A DNA stretch of 64,000 nucleotides from Streptomyces sp. NRRL WC-3605 (GTDB lineage Bacteria; Actinomycetota; Actinomycetes; Streptomycetales; Streptomycetaceae). This document shows, piece after piece, positions 9,136-17,630 of the stretch. The position numbers and the translations under genes were made by a program. Under the pieces are notes generated by a model. It did not search any database and had not been told where the DNA came from. It worked only from the letters and a program-made list of their open reading frames with translations. Within the stretch, counting starts at the first letter, position 1; the number at the start of each line of letters is the position of its first letter. Where the stretch lies: contig NZ_LLZN01000081.1 in the NCBI RefSeq assembly GCF_001509795.1, positions 1-64,000 on the forward strand. The letters are read 5' to 3'.

Positions 9136-9768
9136 TCAGTCGAAGCGGATGTGCCGGATCCCGACCGCGGCCTGCCGCAGCCGTGTGCGGACCGCGCCCT
9201 CGTCGTTGGGCCGGAGCCTCAGCCCGGCCAGGACGGCGATCCGGTCCGCCGTCCTCGGCACACTCGTGTGGTCGGTCCACAGGTGCTCGGCGAACTCCGG
9301 CTCGCGCAGCCGCTCCAGGCAGTGGTCGAGCCGGGACACCGCCCAGCTCTCCCGGCGCGGCGCGGCGCCCTTCCCGGCGACGTACTGCGCCAGATGCCGG
9401 AAGCCGCGCTCGCGCAGGCGCCTGAGGACGGTCTCGCGCTCGGCGAGGAGCGTGAAGTGCCGGACGTCGTGGCCCAGTTCCCCGAGCCGGCCCACGGTTT
9501 CGGCGAAGTAGCCCGGGTGCGTGACGGTCATCGGCGCGATGACCACGCCGTCGTGCCGGGTGAGAGCCAGGTCGAGGACCTCGACGACACCCTGCCGCCA
9601 GGCGGCCAGATCCTGGAAGTCCCCTCGCAGCTCCGGCGGGAGCATGCGCCGCAGGCCGAACCCGGCGTGCTCGGGGTCGCAGACGACGCTGCCGGGGAGC
9701 CGGCGCCGGATCTCGTGTGCGGTCTGTGTCTTGCCGCCCCCGAAGGGGCCGTTGATCCACAGGAGCAT
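9136..9768 (-). CDS. TmrB-like P-loop ATPase (tunicamycin-resistance family)
   Basis: 210 residues with the order of motifs known from Bacillus subtilis TmrB: WINGPFGGGKTQTAHEI (Walker A, residues 4-20), DPEHAGFGLRRMLP, DFQDLAAWR, IAPMTVTHPGYF, HFTLLAERETVLRRL, SRLDHCLERL and a C-terminal HIR. TmrB is an ATP-binding, membrane-associated protein that gives tunicamycin resistance by a mechanism thought to involve drug binding. Here it stands alone between a regulator and a two-component system, with no biosynthetic genes nearby. Resistance is therefore an inference from family membership, and a housekeeping kinase-like role is possible. Confidence 0.8.
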   Translation of the reverse strand: MLLWINGPFGGGKTQTAHEIRRRLPGSVVCDPEHAGFGLRRMLPPELRGDFQDLAAWRQGVVEVLDLALTRHDGVVIAPMTVTHPGYFAETVGRLGELGHDVRHFTLLAERETVLRRLRERGFRHLAQYVAGKGAAPRRESWAVSRLDHCLERLREPEFAEHLWTDHTSVPRTADRIAVLAGLRLRPNDEGAVRTRLRQAAVGIRHIRFD

Positions 9769-9792
9769 GCGCGGTCCCTGGTGGGGCCGGGC

Positions 9793-10464
9793 TCAGCCGT
9801 GCCCGCCCGCGCGTACGAGACCCGTCTCGTACGCCAGGACGACCACCTGCACGCGGTCGCGCAGGCCGAGCTTGGTCAGGATGCGGCCGACGTGGGTCTT
9901 CACGGTGGCCTCGGACAGCACCAGCCGGGCCGCGATCTCGCCGTTGGACAGGCCCTGCGCGACCAGCACCATGACCTCGCGCTCCCGGTCGGTGAGCCGC
10001 TCCAGCTCCTTGTGCTTCGGCTCCCCGCCGGTGGAGGGCAGCATGGGCGCGAACCGGTCCAGCAGCCGCCGGGTCGTCGACGGGGCCACCACGGCGTCGC
10101 CGCTGTGCACCGCGCGGATCGCGCCGAGGAGTTCCGCGGGCGGCACGTCCTTCAGCATGAACCCGGAGGCTCCGGCCTTCAGCCCCGAGAACGCGTACTC
10201 GTCGAGGTCGAAGGTGGTCAGGATCAGCACCTTGGGCGGCTCGGGCTCCGAGCAGATGCGGCGGGTGGTCTCCACGCCGTCCAGCTTCGGCATGCGGACG
10301 TCCATGAGGACGACGTCGACGGCGGTCGAGCGCAGCACCTGGAGGGCCTCGACGCCGTCCCCCGCCTCCGCGACGACCTCCATGTCCGGCTGGGCGGCGA
10401 GCACCATCCGGAACCCGGTGCGCAGCAGCACCTGGTCGTCGACGAGCATCACGCGGATCGCCAT
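9793..10464 (-). CDS. NarL/FixJ-type response regulator
   Basis: 223 residues. The receiver domain (about 1-120) has the acidic pair DD near residues 9-10, the phosphoacceptor in DVVLMDVRMP and the KDVPPAELL end of the domain. A LuxR-type helix-turn-helix (LTDREREVMVLVAQGLSNGEIAARLVLSEATVKTHV region, about 150-200) follows. It is the cognate partner of the histidine kinase encoded 65 bp upstream on the same strand. AGAGG precedes the chosen ATG. The regulated genes are not evident. Confidence 0.92.
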   Translation of the reverse strand: MAIRVMLVDDQVLLRTGFRMVLAAQPDMEVVAEAGDGVEALQVLRSTAVDVVLMDVRMPKLDGVETTRRICSEPEPPKVLILTTFDLDEYAFSGLKAGASGFMLKDVPPAELLGAIRAVHSGDAVVAPSTTRRLLDRFAPMLPSTGGEPKHKELERLTDREREVMVLVAQGLSNGEIAARLVLSEATVKTHVGRILTKLGLRDRVQVVVLAYETGLVRAGGHG

Positions 10465-10529
10465 CGGGTCCTCTTCCGTGTCCTTCGGGCCCGGTTCCTC
10501 CGGGTCCCTACGAGTGTGCCGGGGCCGTG

Positions 10530-11747
10530 TCAGTGGGCCGGTTTCAGCGGCAGCAGCGCGCTGATGCGGAATCCTCCGCCCGGTCGCGGCCCGGCGTCCA
10601 GGGTTCCGCCGACCATGCCGACCCGCTCGCGCATGCCGATCAGGCCGTGCCCCTGGCCGTCGGCGCCGCCGTCCTCGTACAGCTCGTGCGGGGCGCCCTT
10701 GCCGTCGTCCTCGACGAGCAGCCCGAGGCCGTCGTCGAAGTAGACCAGGCGCACGCTGGCCCCGGCGTTGGGCCCGCCGTGCTTGCGGGTGTTGGTGAGC
10801 GCCTCCTGCACAATGCGGTACGCCGTGAGCTCGACGCCGCTGGGCAGCGGGCGCGGGGTGCCCTCGACCTTGAAGTCGACGGGGAGCCCGGAGCTGCGGC
10901 ACTGCTCGACGAGCTCGTCGATCTGCTCCACGTCGGGCTGCGGGACGTACTCGCCGGTCTCCTGGTGCTCGCCGGTGCGCAGCACGCCGAGCAGGCGGCG
11001 CATCTCGGCGAGGGCCTGCCGGCCCGTGGAGGAGATGGTCTCCAGGGCCTTCTTGGCCTGGTCGGGGGCGGCGTCGAGGACGTAGGCGGCGCCGTCGGCC
11101 TGCACCACCATCACGGAGACGTTGTGCGCGACGACGTCGTGCAGCTCGCGCGCGATACGGGCGCGTTCGGCGGCGACCGCGACCTTCGCCTGGGCCTCGC
11201 GCTCCTTCTCCAGCCGGGTCGCGCGCTCCTCCAGCTGCTCGTAGTAGGCGCGGCGGGTGCGGATGGAGTCGCCGAGCACCCAGGCGAGCGCGAAGGGGAC
11301 CGTGAGGAAGATGATCAACGCGATGTTGCTCAGGACGGTGGCCTCCTGCTCCGGCCACCGCAGCTGGGACAGCGGCGCCGCGCACAGGCCCGCGCCCAGC
11401 GCGAGCCGGGAGGCCCAGCGGACGCCGGTCGCGGCGACCGTGTAGGTGATCACCAGGAAGGCGAAGTTCGACGGCGTGGTCGCCACGTCCAGCACGAGTT
11501 GCAGCAGCCCGACGCCGATGGCCAGCAGCAGCATCTTCTCCGGCATCCGCCGGCGCAGCGCGATCACCAGCGACAGCAGCAGGAGGACGGGGACGATGAC
11601 GGCCTCGGACCCGGTGCCCTGTCCGCCCGCCTGCCCGCCCTCCGGCCGGACGGCCACACTCACCGCGGAGATCCCGAACAGGAGGACGGCCCAGAAGGTG
11701 TCGACCCCGGTCGGGTGCCTGCGGAGGAAGTCATAGAGGCGCTGCAC
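10530..11747 (-). CDS. sensor histidine kinase of the NarL-partner type
   Basis: 405 residues with four or five N-terminal membrane helices (about 10-170), a coiled linker, and a HisKA_3 dimerisation domain with the phosphoacceptor histidine in ARIARELHDVVAHNVSVM. The HATPase domain shows ALTNTRKHG (N box), VEDDGKG and GHGLIGMRERV. It pairs with the downstream response regulator. The GTG at 11747 is preferred to the ATG at 11780 because a TACGCT -10 box lies seven bases before it, giving a one-base leader. No extracellular domain large enough to bind a macromolecule is present, so the stimulus is probably membrane-related. Confidence 0.88.
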   Translation of the reverse strand: MQRLYDFLRRHPTGVDTFWAVLLFGISAVSVAVRPEGGQAGGQGTGSEAVIVPVLLLLSLVIALRRRMPEKMLLLAIGVGLLQLVLDVATTPSNFAFLVITYTVAATGVRWASRLALGAGLCAAPLSQLRWPEQEATVLSNIALIIFLTVPFALAWVLGDSIRTRRAYYEQLEERATRLEKEREAQAKVAVAAERARIARELHDVVAHNVSVMVVQADGAAYVLDAAPDQAKKALETISSTGRQALAEMRRLLGVLRTGEHQETGEYVPQPDVEQIDELVEQCRSSGLPVDFKVEGTPRPLPSGVELTAYRIVQEALTNTRKHGGPNAGASVRLVYFDDGLGLLVEDDGKGAPHELYEDGGADGQGHGLIGMRERVGMVGGTLDAGPRPGGGFRISALLPLKPAH

Positions 11748-11879
11748 GTAACCCAGCGTAGGGACCCCAGATGCGTGCAAGGGTCAACCGGAGGGCCGAT
11801 CCGCACCCCGCGCGCGTACTCCGCAAGGTGGAGGGCCCGCTCTCCTGTGCGCACGAGAACGCCCGGCTCGCACAGCCTT

Positions 11880-11892
11880 TAGCCTGGGCCGG
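11880..11892 (+). promoter_or_regulatory. -10 box placing transcription start at the GTG codon
   Basis: TAGCCT ends six bases before the GTG at 11892, so the predicted +1 is the first base of the start codon (leaderless mRNA). No convincing -35 hexamer is visible. Confidence 0.45.
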
Positions 11893-12902
11893 TGGCAGAG
11901 GCGGCAGGCGGATGGCAGGGGTGGCGGGCGGCGGCGGAGTCCGCCCTGTACGGGCCGGAGGGCTTCTACCGCCGCCCGGAGGGGCCGGCCGGGCACTTCC
12001 GGACGTCCGTGCACGCGTCGCCGCTCTACGCGGCCGCCGTGGCCCGGCTGCTGTGCCGGGTGGACGAGGCCCTGGGGCGGCCCGAGGCCCTGGACCTGGT
12101 CGACATGGCGGCGGGCCGGGGTGAGCTGGTGACCGGGGTGCTGGCCGCGCTCCCCGCCGAGGTGGCGGCCCGCACGCGCGCGTACGCCGTGGAGATCGCC
12201 GCCCGCCCGCCGGGCCTGGACCCCCGGATCACGTGGCTGGCCGAGCCCCCGCGTCGGGTCACGGGACTGCTGTTCGCCAACGAGTGGCTGGACAACGTCC
12301 CGGTGGAGGTCGCCGAGGTGGACTCCGCCGGGGTGCCGCGCCGGGTGCTGGTCCGGCGGGACGGCACCGAACGCCTCGGGGACCCGGTGACCGGCGCCGA
12401 GGCGCGGTGGCTCGCCCGCTGGTGGCCGCTGCCCGAGGAGGGCGGCGAGGGGCTGCGCGCCGAGATCGGGCTGCCCCGGGACGAGGCGTGGGCCGCCGTG
12501 GCCGGGACGCTCCAGCGGGGCCTGGCGGTCGCCGTGGACTACGCCCACACGCGCCGGTCGCGACCCCCGTTCGGCACGCTCACGGGCTTCCGGGACGGGC
12601 GGGAGACGGCCCCCGTGCCGGACGGCTCGTGCGATCTCACCGCCCATGTGGCGCTGGACGCGTGCGCGCTGCCCGGCGCCCGACTGCTCTCCCAGCGCGA
12701 GGCACTGCGCGCCCTCGGCATCACCGGCGCACGCCCCTCACTGGAACTTGCCCCCACCCGCCCCGCCGCATACGTGCGCGCCCTCGCGAGCGCCGGTGAG
12801 GCCGCCGAGCTGACGGCGACGGGCGGGCTCGGCGACTTCGGCTGGCTGCTCCAGCCGGCCGGCGTCCCGGACGTGCTGGACACGGGGACGGGCGAAGCGT
12901 GA
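11892..12902 (+). CDS. MidA/NDUFAF7-like SAM-dependent methyltransferase
   Basis: 336 residues with the features of the Methyltransf_28 family: [19 protein letters not shown] near the N-terminus, SAM-binding [10 protein letters not shown] (about 70-79), [15 protein letters not shown] (about 128), and the late [18 protein letters not shown] and [10 protein letters not shown]. The eukaryotic member NDUFAF7 dimethylates an arginine of the complex I 49-kDa subunit, the homologue of NuoD. Here the gene is convergent with a nuoD-like gene, with 15 bp between stops, which makes NuoD a plausible substrate. The GTG start is supported by the exactly spaced -10 box. Confidence 0.82.
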   Translation: MAEAAGGWQGWRAAAESALYGPEGFYRRPEGPAGHFRTSVHASPLYAAAVARLLCRVDEALGRPEALDLVDMAAGRGELVTGVLAALPAEVAARTRAYAVEIAARPPGLDPRITWLAEPPRRVTGLLFANEWLDNVPVEVAEVDSAGVPRRVLVRRDGTERLGDPVTGAEARWLARWWPLPEEGGEGLRAEIGLPRDEAWAAVAGTLQRGLAVAVDYAHTRRSRPPFGTLTGFRDGRETAPVPDGSCDLTAHVALDACALPGARLLSQREALRALGITGARPSLELAPTRPAAYVRALASAGEAAELTATGGLGDFGWLLQPAGVPDVLDTGTGEA

Positions 12903-12917
12903 CGGACCCGCGCCGGA

Positions 12918-14069
12918 CTACTTGTCGATGTCCCCGACCACGAAGAACATCGACCCCAGGATCGCGACCATGTCGGCGACCAGCGTCCCCGGCAGCAGCT
13001 CCACGAGCGCCTGGATGTTGTTGTAGGAGGCCGAGCGCAGCTTCAGCCGGTACGGCGTCTTCTCGCCCTTGCTGACCAGGTAGTAGCCGTTGATGCCGAG
13101 GGGGTTCTCGGTCCACGCGTACGTGTGCCCCTCGGGCGCCTTCAGCACCTTGGGCAGCCGCTGGTTGATCGGCCCGGGCGCCAGCTCCGCGATCCGGTCG
13201 AGGCAGGCGTCCGCGAGGTCGAGGGAGTTGTGCGTCTGTTCCAGCAGGCACTCGAACCGGGCGAGGCAGTCGCCCTCCTCGCGGGTCACCACCTTCAGGA
13301 CGTCCCCGAGTTCGCCGTAGGCCAGGTACGGCTCGTCCCGGCGCAGGTCGAGGTCGACGCCCGAGGCGCGCGCGATCGGCCCGCTCACGCCGTACGCGTG
13401 CACGGCCTCGGGCGAGAGGGCGCCCACGCCCCGGGTGCGCCCGCGGAAGATCTCGTTGCCGAGGACCAGGTCGTCGAACCGGTCCATGCGCGAGCGCACG
13501 TCGGCGACGGCGGCACGCGCGCGCGTGGTCCACCCGGCCGGAAGGTCCTCCTTGAGGCCGCCCACGCGGTTGAACATGTAGTGCATGCGCCCGCCGGAGA
13601 CCTCCTCCATGACGTGCTGGAGTTCCTCGCGCTCGCTGAAGGCGTAGAAGATCGGCGTGATCCCGCCCAGCTCCAGCGGGTACGACCCGAGGAACATCAG
13701 GTGGTTGAGGACGCGGTTCAGCTCCGCCAGCAGCGTCCGCGTCCACACGGCGCGCTCCGGCACCTCCATGCCGAGCATGCGCTCCACGGCGAGGACGACG
13801 CCCAGCTCGTTGGAGAAGGCCGACAGCCAGTCGTGGCGGTTGGCGAGCATGATGATCTGGCGGTAGTCACGGGCCTCGAAGAGCTTCTCCGCGCCGCGGT
13901 GCATGTAGCCGATCACGGGCTCGGCGCTCGTGATGCGCTCGCCGTCCAGGACGAGCTTGAGGCGCAGCACACCGTGCGTCGAGGGGTGCTGGGGGCCGAT
14001 GTTGAGCACCATGTCGGTGCTCTCCGCGGCGCCGCCGATACCGACCATGGTCTCCGTCGTAGGAGTCAT
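12918..14069 (-). CDS. nuoD: solitary NADH-quinone oxidoreductase subunit D
   Basis: 383 residues of the 49-kDa complex I subunit family: [76 protein letters not shown], and the terminal VVGDIDK with the conserved aspartates. The quinone-site histidine and tyrosine regions are present. It is shorter than the usual NuoD of about 440 residues, mainly at the N-terminus, and is not in a nuo operon, so it is a second copy. It may serve an alternative complex I-like enzyme. GGGGAG is nine bases before the ATG. The start is only 31 bp from the divergent PH-domain gene. Confidence 0.92.
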   Translation of the reverse strand: MTPTTETMVGIGGAAESTDMVLNIGPQHPSTHGVLRLKLVLDGERITSAEPVIGYMHRGAEKLFEARDYRQIIMLANRHDWLSAFSNELGVVLAVERMLGMEVPERAVWTRTLLAELNRVLNHLMFLGSYPLELGGITPIFYAFSEREELQHVMEEVSGGRMHYMFNRVGGLKEDLPAGWTTRARAAVADVRSRMDRFDDLVLGNEIFRGRTRGVGALSPEAVHAYGVSGPIARASGVDLDLRRDEPYLAYGELGDVLKVVTREEGDCLARFECLLEQTHNSLDLADACLDRIAELAPGPINQRLPKVLKAPEGHTYAWTENPLGINGYYLVSKGEKTPYRLKLRSASYNNIQALVELLPGTLVADMVAILGSMFFVVGDIDK

Positions 14070-14088
14070 GGCCCCAGTCTCCCCTACG

Positions 14089-14101
14089 TACGCTGGCCCC
14101 A
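14089..14101 (+). promoter_or_regulatory. -10 box placing transcription start at the ATG of the PH-domain gene
   Basis: TACGCT ends six bases before the ATG at 14101. The whole divergent region between nuoD and this gene is 31 bp, so any -35 contacts would fall inside nuoD. Confidence 0.45.
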
Positions 14102-14619
14102 TGGAGACGGGGAGCCCGAAGGACACGGGAATCACGCGGGACGCGCGCACGGGGGACGAGCCGGTGTGGACCGCGCTGCCGCCGGGGCTGCTGCGGATGC
14201 GCCGGCTGCTGCTGGTGGTGTGGCTGGGGCTGCTGACGGCCGGCCTGGGCGTGCTGCTCGGCTGGCTCGCCGGGCCCGGCTGGGCGGCGTTCGCCGCGCT
14301 GCCGCTCGCGCTCATGGCGTGGGGCTGGGTGATGCTCGGCCGCAACTGGCGTTCCTGGCGCTACGCCGAGCGCGCCGACGACCTGCTGATCAGCCGGGGC
14401 GTGCTGTGGCGCGAGGAGACCGTCGTGCCGTACGGCCGCATGCAGCTGGTGGAGGTCACCTCCGGGCCGGTGGAACGTCACTTCGGGCTGGCCAGCGTGC
14501 AGCTGCACACGGCCGCCGCCGCGACCGACGCCGCCATCCCCGGCCTCGACCCGGCCGAGGCGGAACGGCTGCGCGACCGGCTCACCGAGCTGGGCGAGGC
14601 CCGATCGGCGGGCCTGTGA
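14101..14619 (+). CDS. bacterial PH-domain membrane protein (YdbS-like)
   Basis: 172 residues. Two adjacent membrane helices (about 35-80) are followed by a bPH_2 domain beginning [43 protein letters not shown]; only its location, about 95-140, is meant. This is the layout of B. subtilis YdbS. The stop overlaps the GTG of the next gene by four bases (GTGA), and the pair corresponds to ydbS-ydbT. Function in the family is poorly known; a role in the cell envelope or in resistance to membrane-active compounds has been proposed. Confidence 0.85.
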   Translation: METGSPKDTGITRDARTGDEPVWTALPPGLLRMRRLLLVVWLGLLTAGLGVLLGWLAGPGWAAFAALPLALMAWGWVMLGRNWRSWRYAERADDLLISRGVLWREETVVPYGRMQLVEVTSGPVERHFGLASVQLHTAAAATDAAIPGLDPAEAERLRDRLTELGEARSAGL

Positions 14620-15950
14620 CGTCCCCGGGCGTCGACGACGCCATACGCGAGGCCCGGCCCGTGTCGGAGCGCCGGCTGCACCCCGTGACGCCGCTCAGGC
14701 GCGCGTGGGCGCCCGTCGCCGTGCTCATCGGGTGGGCGGTGCACGACCCCGACCAGGCGCAGCGCCAGCTGACCCGGCTGACGACCACGACCCTGCTGAT
14801 CGCGCTCGCCGTGCTGGTCCCGGCCGCCGCCCTGTACGGCTTCCTCACCTGGTGGTACACACACTTCGCCGTCACCGACAGCGAACTGCGCATCCGTACG
14901 GGCCTGGTGTTCCGGCGCACCGCGCACATCCGGCTGGAGCGCATCCAGGCCGTCGACGTCACCCAGCCGCTCCTCGCGCGCGTGGCGGGCGTCGCCAAGC
15001 TGAAACTGGACGTCGTCGGCGCGGACAAGAAGGACGAGCTCGCCTTCCTCGGGGCGGAGGAGGCGCGCGCCCTGCGCGCGGAACTCCTCGCGCGCGCCGC
15101 CGGGTTCGCGCCGGAGACCGCGCACGAGGTGGGCGAGGCCCCCTCCCGGGAGCTGCTGCGGGTGCCGCCGCGCGTCCTCGCCGTCTCCCTCGTCCTGACC
15201 GGCGCGACCTGGGGCTCGCTGGCCGCCGCACTCATCGTGCCGACCGTGCTGTGGCTGGTCACGGAGAGCGCGTGGACGGTCCTCGCCACCGCCGTCCCGC
15301 TGGTCGGCGCGGCGGGCGCGGCCAGCGTCGGACGGTTCGTCACCGAGTACGACTGGACGGTGGGCGAGTCGCCGGACGGACTGCGCCTCGACCACGGTCT
15401 GCTCGACCGCGCCCACGAGACGGTGCCGCCGGGCCGGGTGCAGACCGTACGGCTGGTGGAGCCGCTGCTGTGGCGGCGGCGCGGCTGGGTGCGGGTGGAG
15501 CTGGACGTGGCGGGCTCGTCCAACTCGGTGCTGCTGCCGGTCGCCCCGCGCGAGATCGCCGAGTCGGTCGTCGCACGGGTGCTGCCCGGGGTGACCGTGC
15601 CGCCGCGGGAGGACCTGGCGCGTCCGCCCCGGCGCGCGGGCCGGTGTGTGCCGCTGTGGTGGCGCGGGCACGGACTGGCGGTGACGGACACGGTGTTCGC
15701 GGCCCGCTCGGGTCTGCTGAGCCGCAGCCTGGCCCTCGTCCCGCACGCCAAGGTGCAGAGCGTACGGCTCACCCAGGGACCCTGGGAGCGGTGCTGGAAC
15801 GTCGCCGACGTGCACGTGGACACCGGTGCCGGCAAGACCGTCTCCGCGCGGCTCAGGGACGCCGGGGAGGCCGCGGAGCTGCTGCGGACGCAGGCCGAGC
15901 GGTCCCGCACGGGACGCCGGGACGCGCGGCCGGACCGCTGGATGGCGTGA
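14616..15950 (+). CDS. bacterial PH-domain membrane protein (YdbT-like)
   Basis: 444 residues with two clusters of membrane helices (about 60-90 and 180-245). Three PH-like modules can be picked out by their repeated start, as in DSELRIRTGLVFRRTAHIRLERIQAVDV, GLRLDHGLLDRAHETVPPGRVQTVRL and DTVFAARSGLLSRSLALVPHAKVQSVRL, at about 95, 262 and 380. It is translationally coupled to the YdbS-like gene, so the two probably form one membrane complex. It ends in an Arg-rich tail. A strong bidirectional terminator follows. Confidence 0.85.
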   Translation: MTSPGVDDAIREARPVSERRLHPVTPLRRAWAPVAVLIGWAVHDPDQAQRQLTRLTTTTLLIALAVLVPAAALYGFLTWWYTHFAVTDSELRIRTGLVFRRTAHIRLERIQAVDVTQPLLARVAGVAKLKLDVVGADKKDELAFLGAEEARALRAELLARAAGFAPETAHEVGEAPSRELLRVPPRVLAVSLVLTGATWGSLAAALIVPTVLWLVTESAWTVLATAVPLVGAAGAASVGRFVTEYDWTVGESPDGLRLDHGLLDRAHETVPPGRVQTVRLVEPLLWRRRGWVRVELDVAGSSNSVLLPVAPREIAESVVARVLPGVTVPPREDLARPPRRAGRCVPLWWRGHGLAVTDTVFAARSGLLSRSLALVPHAKVQSVRLTQGPWERCWNVADVHVDTGAGKTVSARLRDAGEAAELLRTQAERSRTGRRDARPDRWMA

Positions 15951-15956
15951 GAAGCA

Positions 15957-15996
15957 CGAAGGGGCGCCGGGGGCCCTCGTCCCCGGCGCCCCTTCG
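15957..15996. terminator. bidirectional terminator between convergent genes
   Basis: Perfect 16-bp stem (CGAAGGGGCGCCGGGG and its complement) with an 8-nt loop, between the stops at 15950 and 16003. Confidence 0.85.
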
Positions 15997-16002
15997 CACG
16001 GT

Positions 16003-17514
16003 TCAGGAGACGGCGCTGCGCAGTCCCTGCACGTCGATGTGCTCGGTCTCGTCGTGGGCCGTCAGGTCGATGACCTGGCCGACGCCGCGGGACCGGTCGT
16101 CGGCGGGCTTGAACTCCGCCTCCGCCTCGGCCTTGTGCAGGGCGAGCGCCTCCTCGCCGACCACGTCGGCCAGGTCCTCGTTCTGCACGGACTCCAACGC
16201 GGCGGGCCCGGCCTGCTTCTGGGTGCCGAAGAAGTCGAAGCCGCCCTCGACCGAGGGACGCCGTACGGGAGTCCCCGGGACGACGGCCACCGCGGTCGGC
16301 GCGATGAAGTGGCCCGAGGGGCGCCGGGCAGGCGGCAGCGCGGGCTGGGCCGGGGCGGACGCGCCGGCCGGGGTGGTGGCGGCCGCGCGCTCGTGCCCGG
16401 CCGCCCCGGACTTCCCCTGCGGGTCGTCCTCCGGCGCGCGCTCCGTCTCGGACGCCGCGGTGCGCGCCGTCTCGGGCGCGCCCGCGCCGGTCTTCACGCT
16501 TCTCCGGCCGGAGGGGCCCTGCGGCGGGACGTGGTGCGGGGGCTCGTCCTTCGGGGAACCGCCGTCCGGCGTCCCGTCGGTGTCCTTGGCGGCGGCGGTG
16601 GCGGTGTCCTGGGGGGCGGAGTCGTCCGCCGGGTCGTCCGCCGAATCCTCCGCCTGGTCCTCGCCGGCCTCCGGGGCGTCGGCTTCCGGGGCGTCGGCTT
16701 CCGCGTCCGCGGTCTCGTCCGCGTTCTCGTCCGCCTCGCCGTGCAGCGCGTCCCCGCCGTCCTGAGCGTCCCCGGCATCCTGCGCGTCCTCGTCGAACCG
16801 CGACAGCGCCGCCTGGGCCCGCAGGAACAGGCGGGAGCCCTCCGGAGAGAAGACCGCCGGGGCATCCTCGCCGGACTCGCCGCCCTCGGCCGCCGCGGCC
16901 CCGTCCGGCTCCACGGCTCCATCCGGCTCCACGGCTCCGGCCTCGTCCAGCGCCTCCGCGTCCGCCGCGGCCTCGGCCGCGGCGGTGTCCTCACCCGCCG
17001 GGGCAGCCACAGCCCCGTCGGCGGCGGGGGCGCCCGGCGGCAGAGCGCGCGCGGGCGTGATCGCCTCTATCTCCAGGACCCGGCGCTCCTCCAGGACGCT
17101 CGCCCGCTCCGTCTCCGCGGTGGCGTAGCGGCGCAGCAGGGCCGCGTGCTCGTTGCGCAGCTTCGCGAGCTCGGCCCGCTTGGCGCGCAGCCGCTGCTCC
17201 AGCTTCTGGCGCAGCTCGCGGGACTCGTCGAGGTCGGTCTCCAGTTCGGCGACCCGTTCCTCGTGCCGCCACTCGTCGCCCGCCCGCGCGCGTGTGAGGT
17301 CGGCGACCTGTTTGCCCGCCTGGGCGTCCCAGCGGCGCATGACGACCGCGCCGACGACCGCGGTGGCCGCGGCGGCCGCGGCCAGGCCGCGCAGCACGAC
17401 GGGTTCGGTGAACACCCAGGGCGCCAGTGCCCAGACGACGGACACGCCTGCGATCGCCGACGGGGGCAGCACCCTGTGCAAGGGCGGGGAATGACGGTGA
17501 CGTCCACGTGGCAT
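16003..17514 (-). CDS. membrane-anchored coiled-coil protein with long acidic disordered region
   Basis: 503 residues. MPRGRHRHSPPLHRVLPPSAIAG leads into two hydrophobic segments (about 18-60), then a heptad-rich coiled coil (about 75-155, RHEERVAELETDLDESRELRQKLEQ region). About residues 170-390 are Asp/Glu/Ala-rich with short internal duplications (EPDGAVEPDGA, ADAPEADAPEA, DAQDAGDAQDGGDA). The conserved C-terminus ends around VGQVIDLTAHDETEHIDVQGL. This resembles a conserved Streptomyces protein of unknown function; a structural or division-related role is only a guess. The ATG at 17514 starts the recognisable conserved sequence. Confidence 0.75.
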   Translation of the reverse strand: MPRGRHRHSPPLHRVLPPSAIAGVSVVWALAPWVFTEPVVLRGLAAAAAATAVVGAVVMRRWDAQAGKQVADLTRARAGDEWRHEERVAELETDLDESRELRQKLEQRLRAKRAELAKLRNEHAALLRRYATAETERASVLEERRVLEIEAITPARALPPGAPAADGAVAAPAGEDTAAAEAAADAEALDEAGAVEPDGAVEPDGAAAAEGGESGEDAPAVFSPEGSRLFLRAQAALSRFDEDAQDAGDAQDGGDALHGEADENADETADAEADAPEADAPEAGEDQAEDSADDPADDSAPQDTATAAAKDTDGTPDGGSPKDEPPHHVPPQGPSGRRSVKTGAGAPETARTAASETERAPEDDPQGKSGAAGHERAAATTPAGASAPAQPALPPARRPSGHFIAPTAVAVVPGTPVRRPSVEGGFDFFGTQKQAGPAALESVQNEDLADVVGEEALALHKAEAEAEFKPADDRSRGVGQVIDLTAHDETEHIDVQGLRSAVS

Positions 17515-17630
17515 GGCCAGAAACTTACCGCGCGTAGGCGATTCTTGGAGCCCCGCCCCGTAAAAACACGGCCATCCCGCGCCGTTCACACGGCATCAGG
17601 AATCACATTCGCCGCGGAATTGACCAGGAA

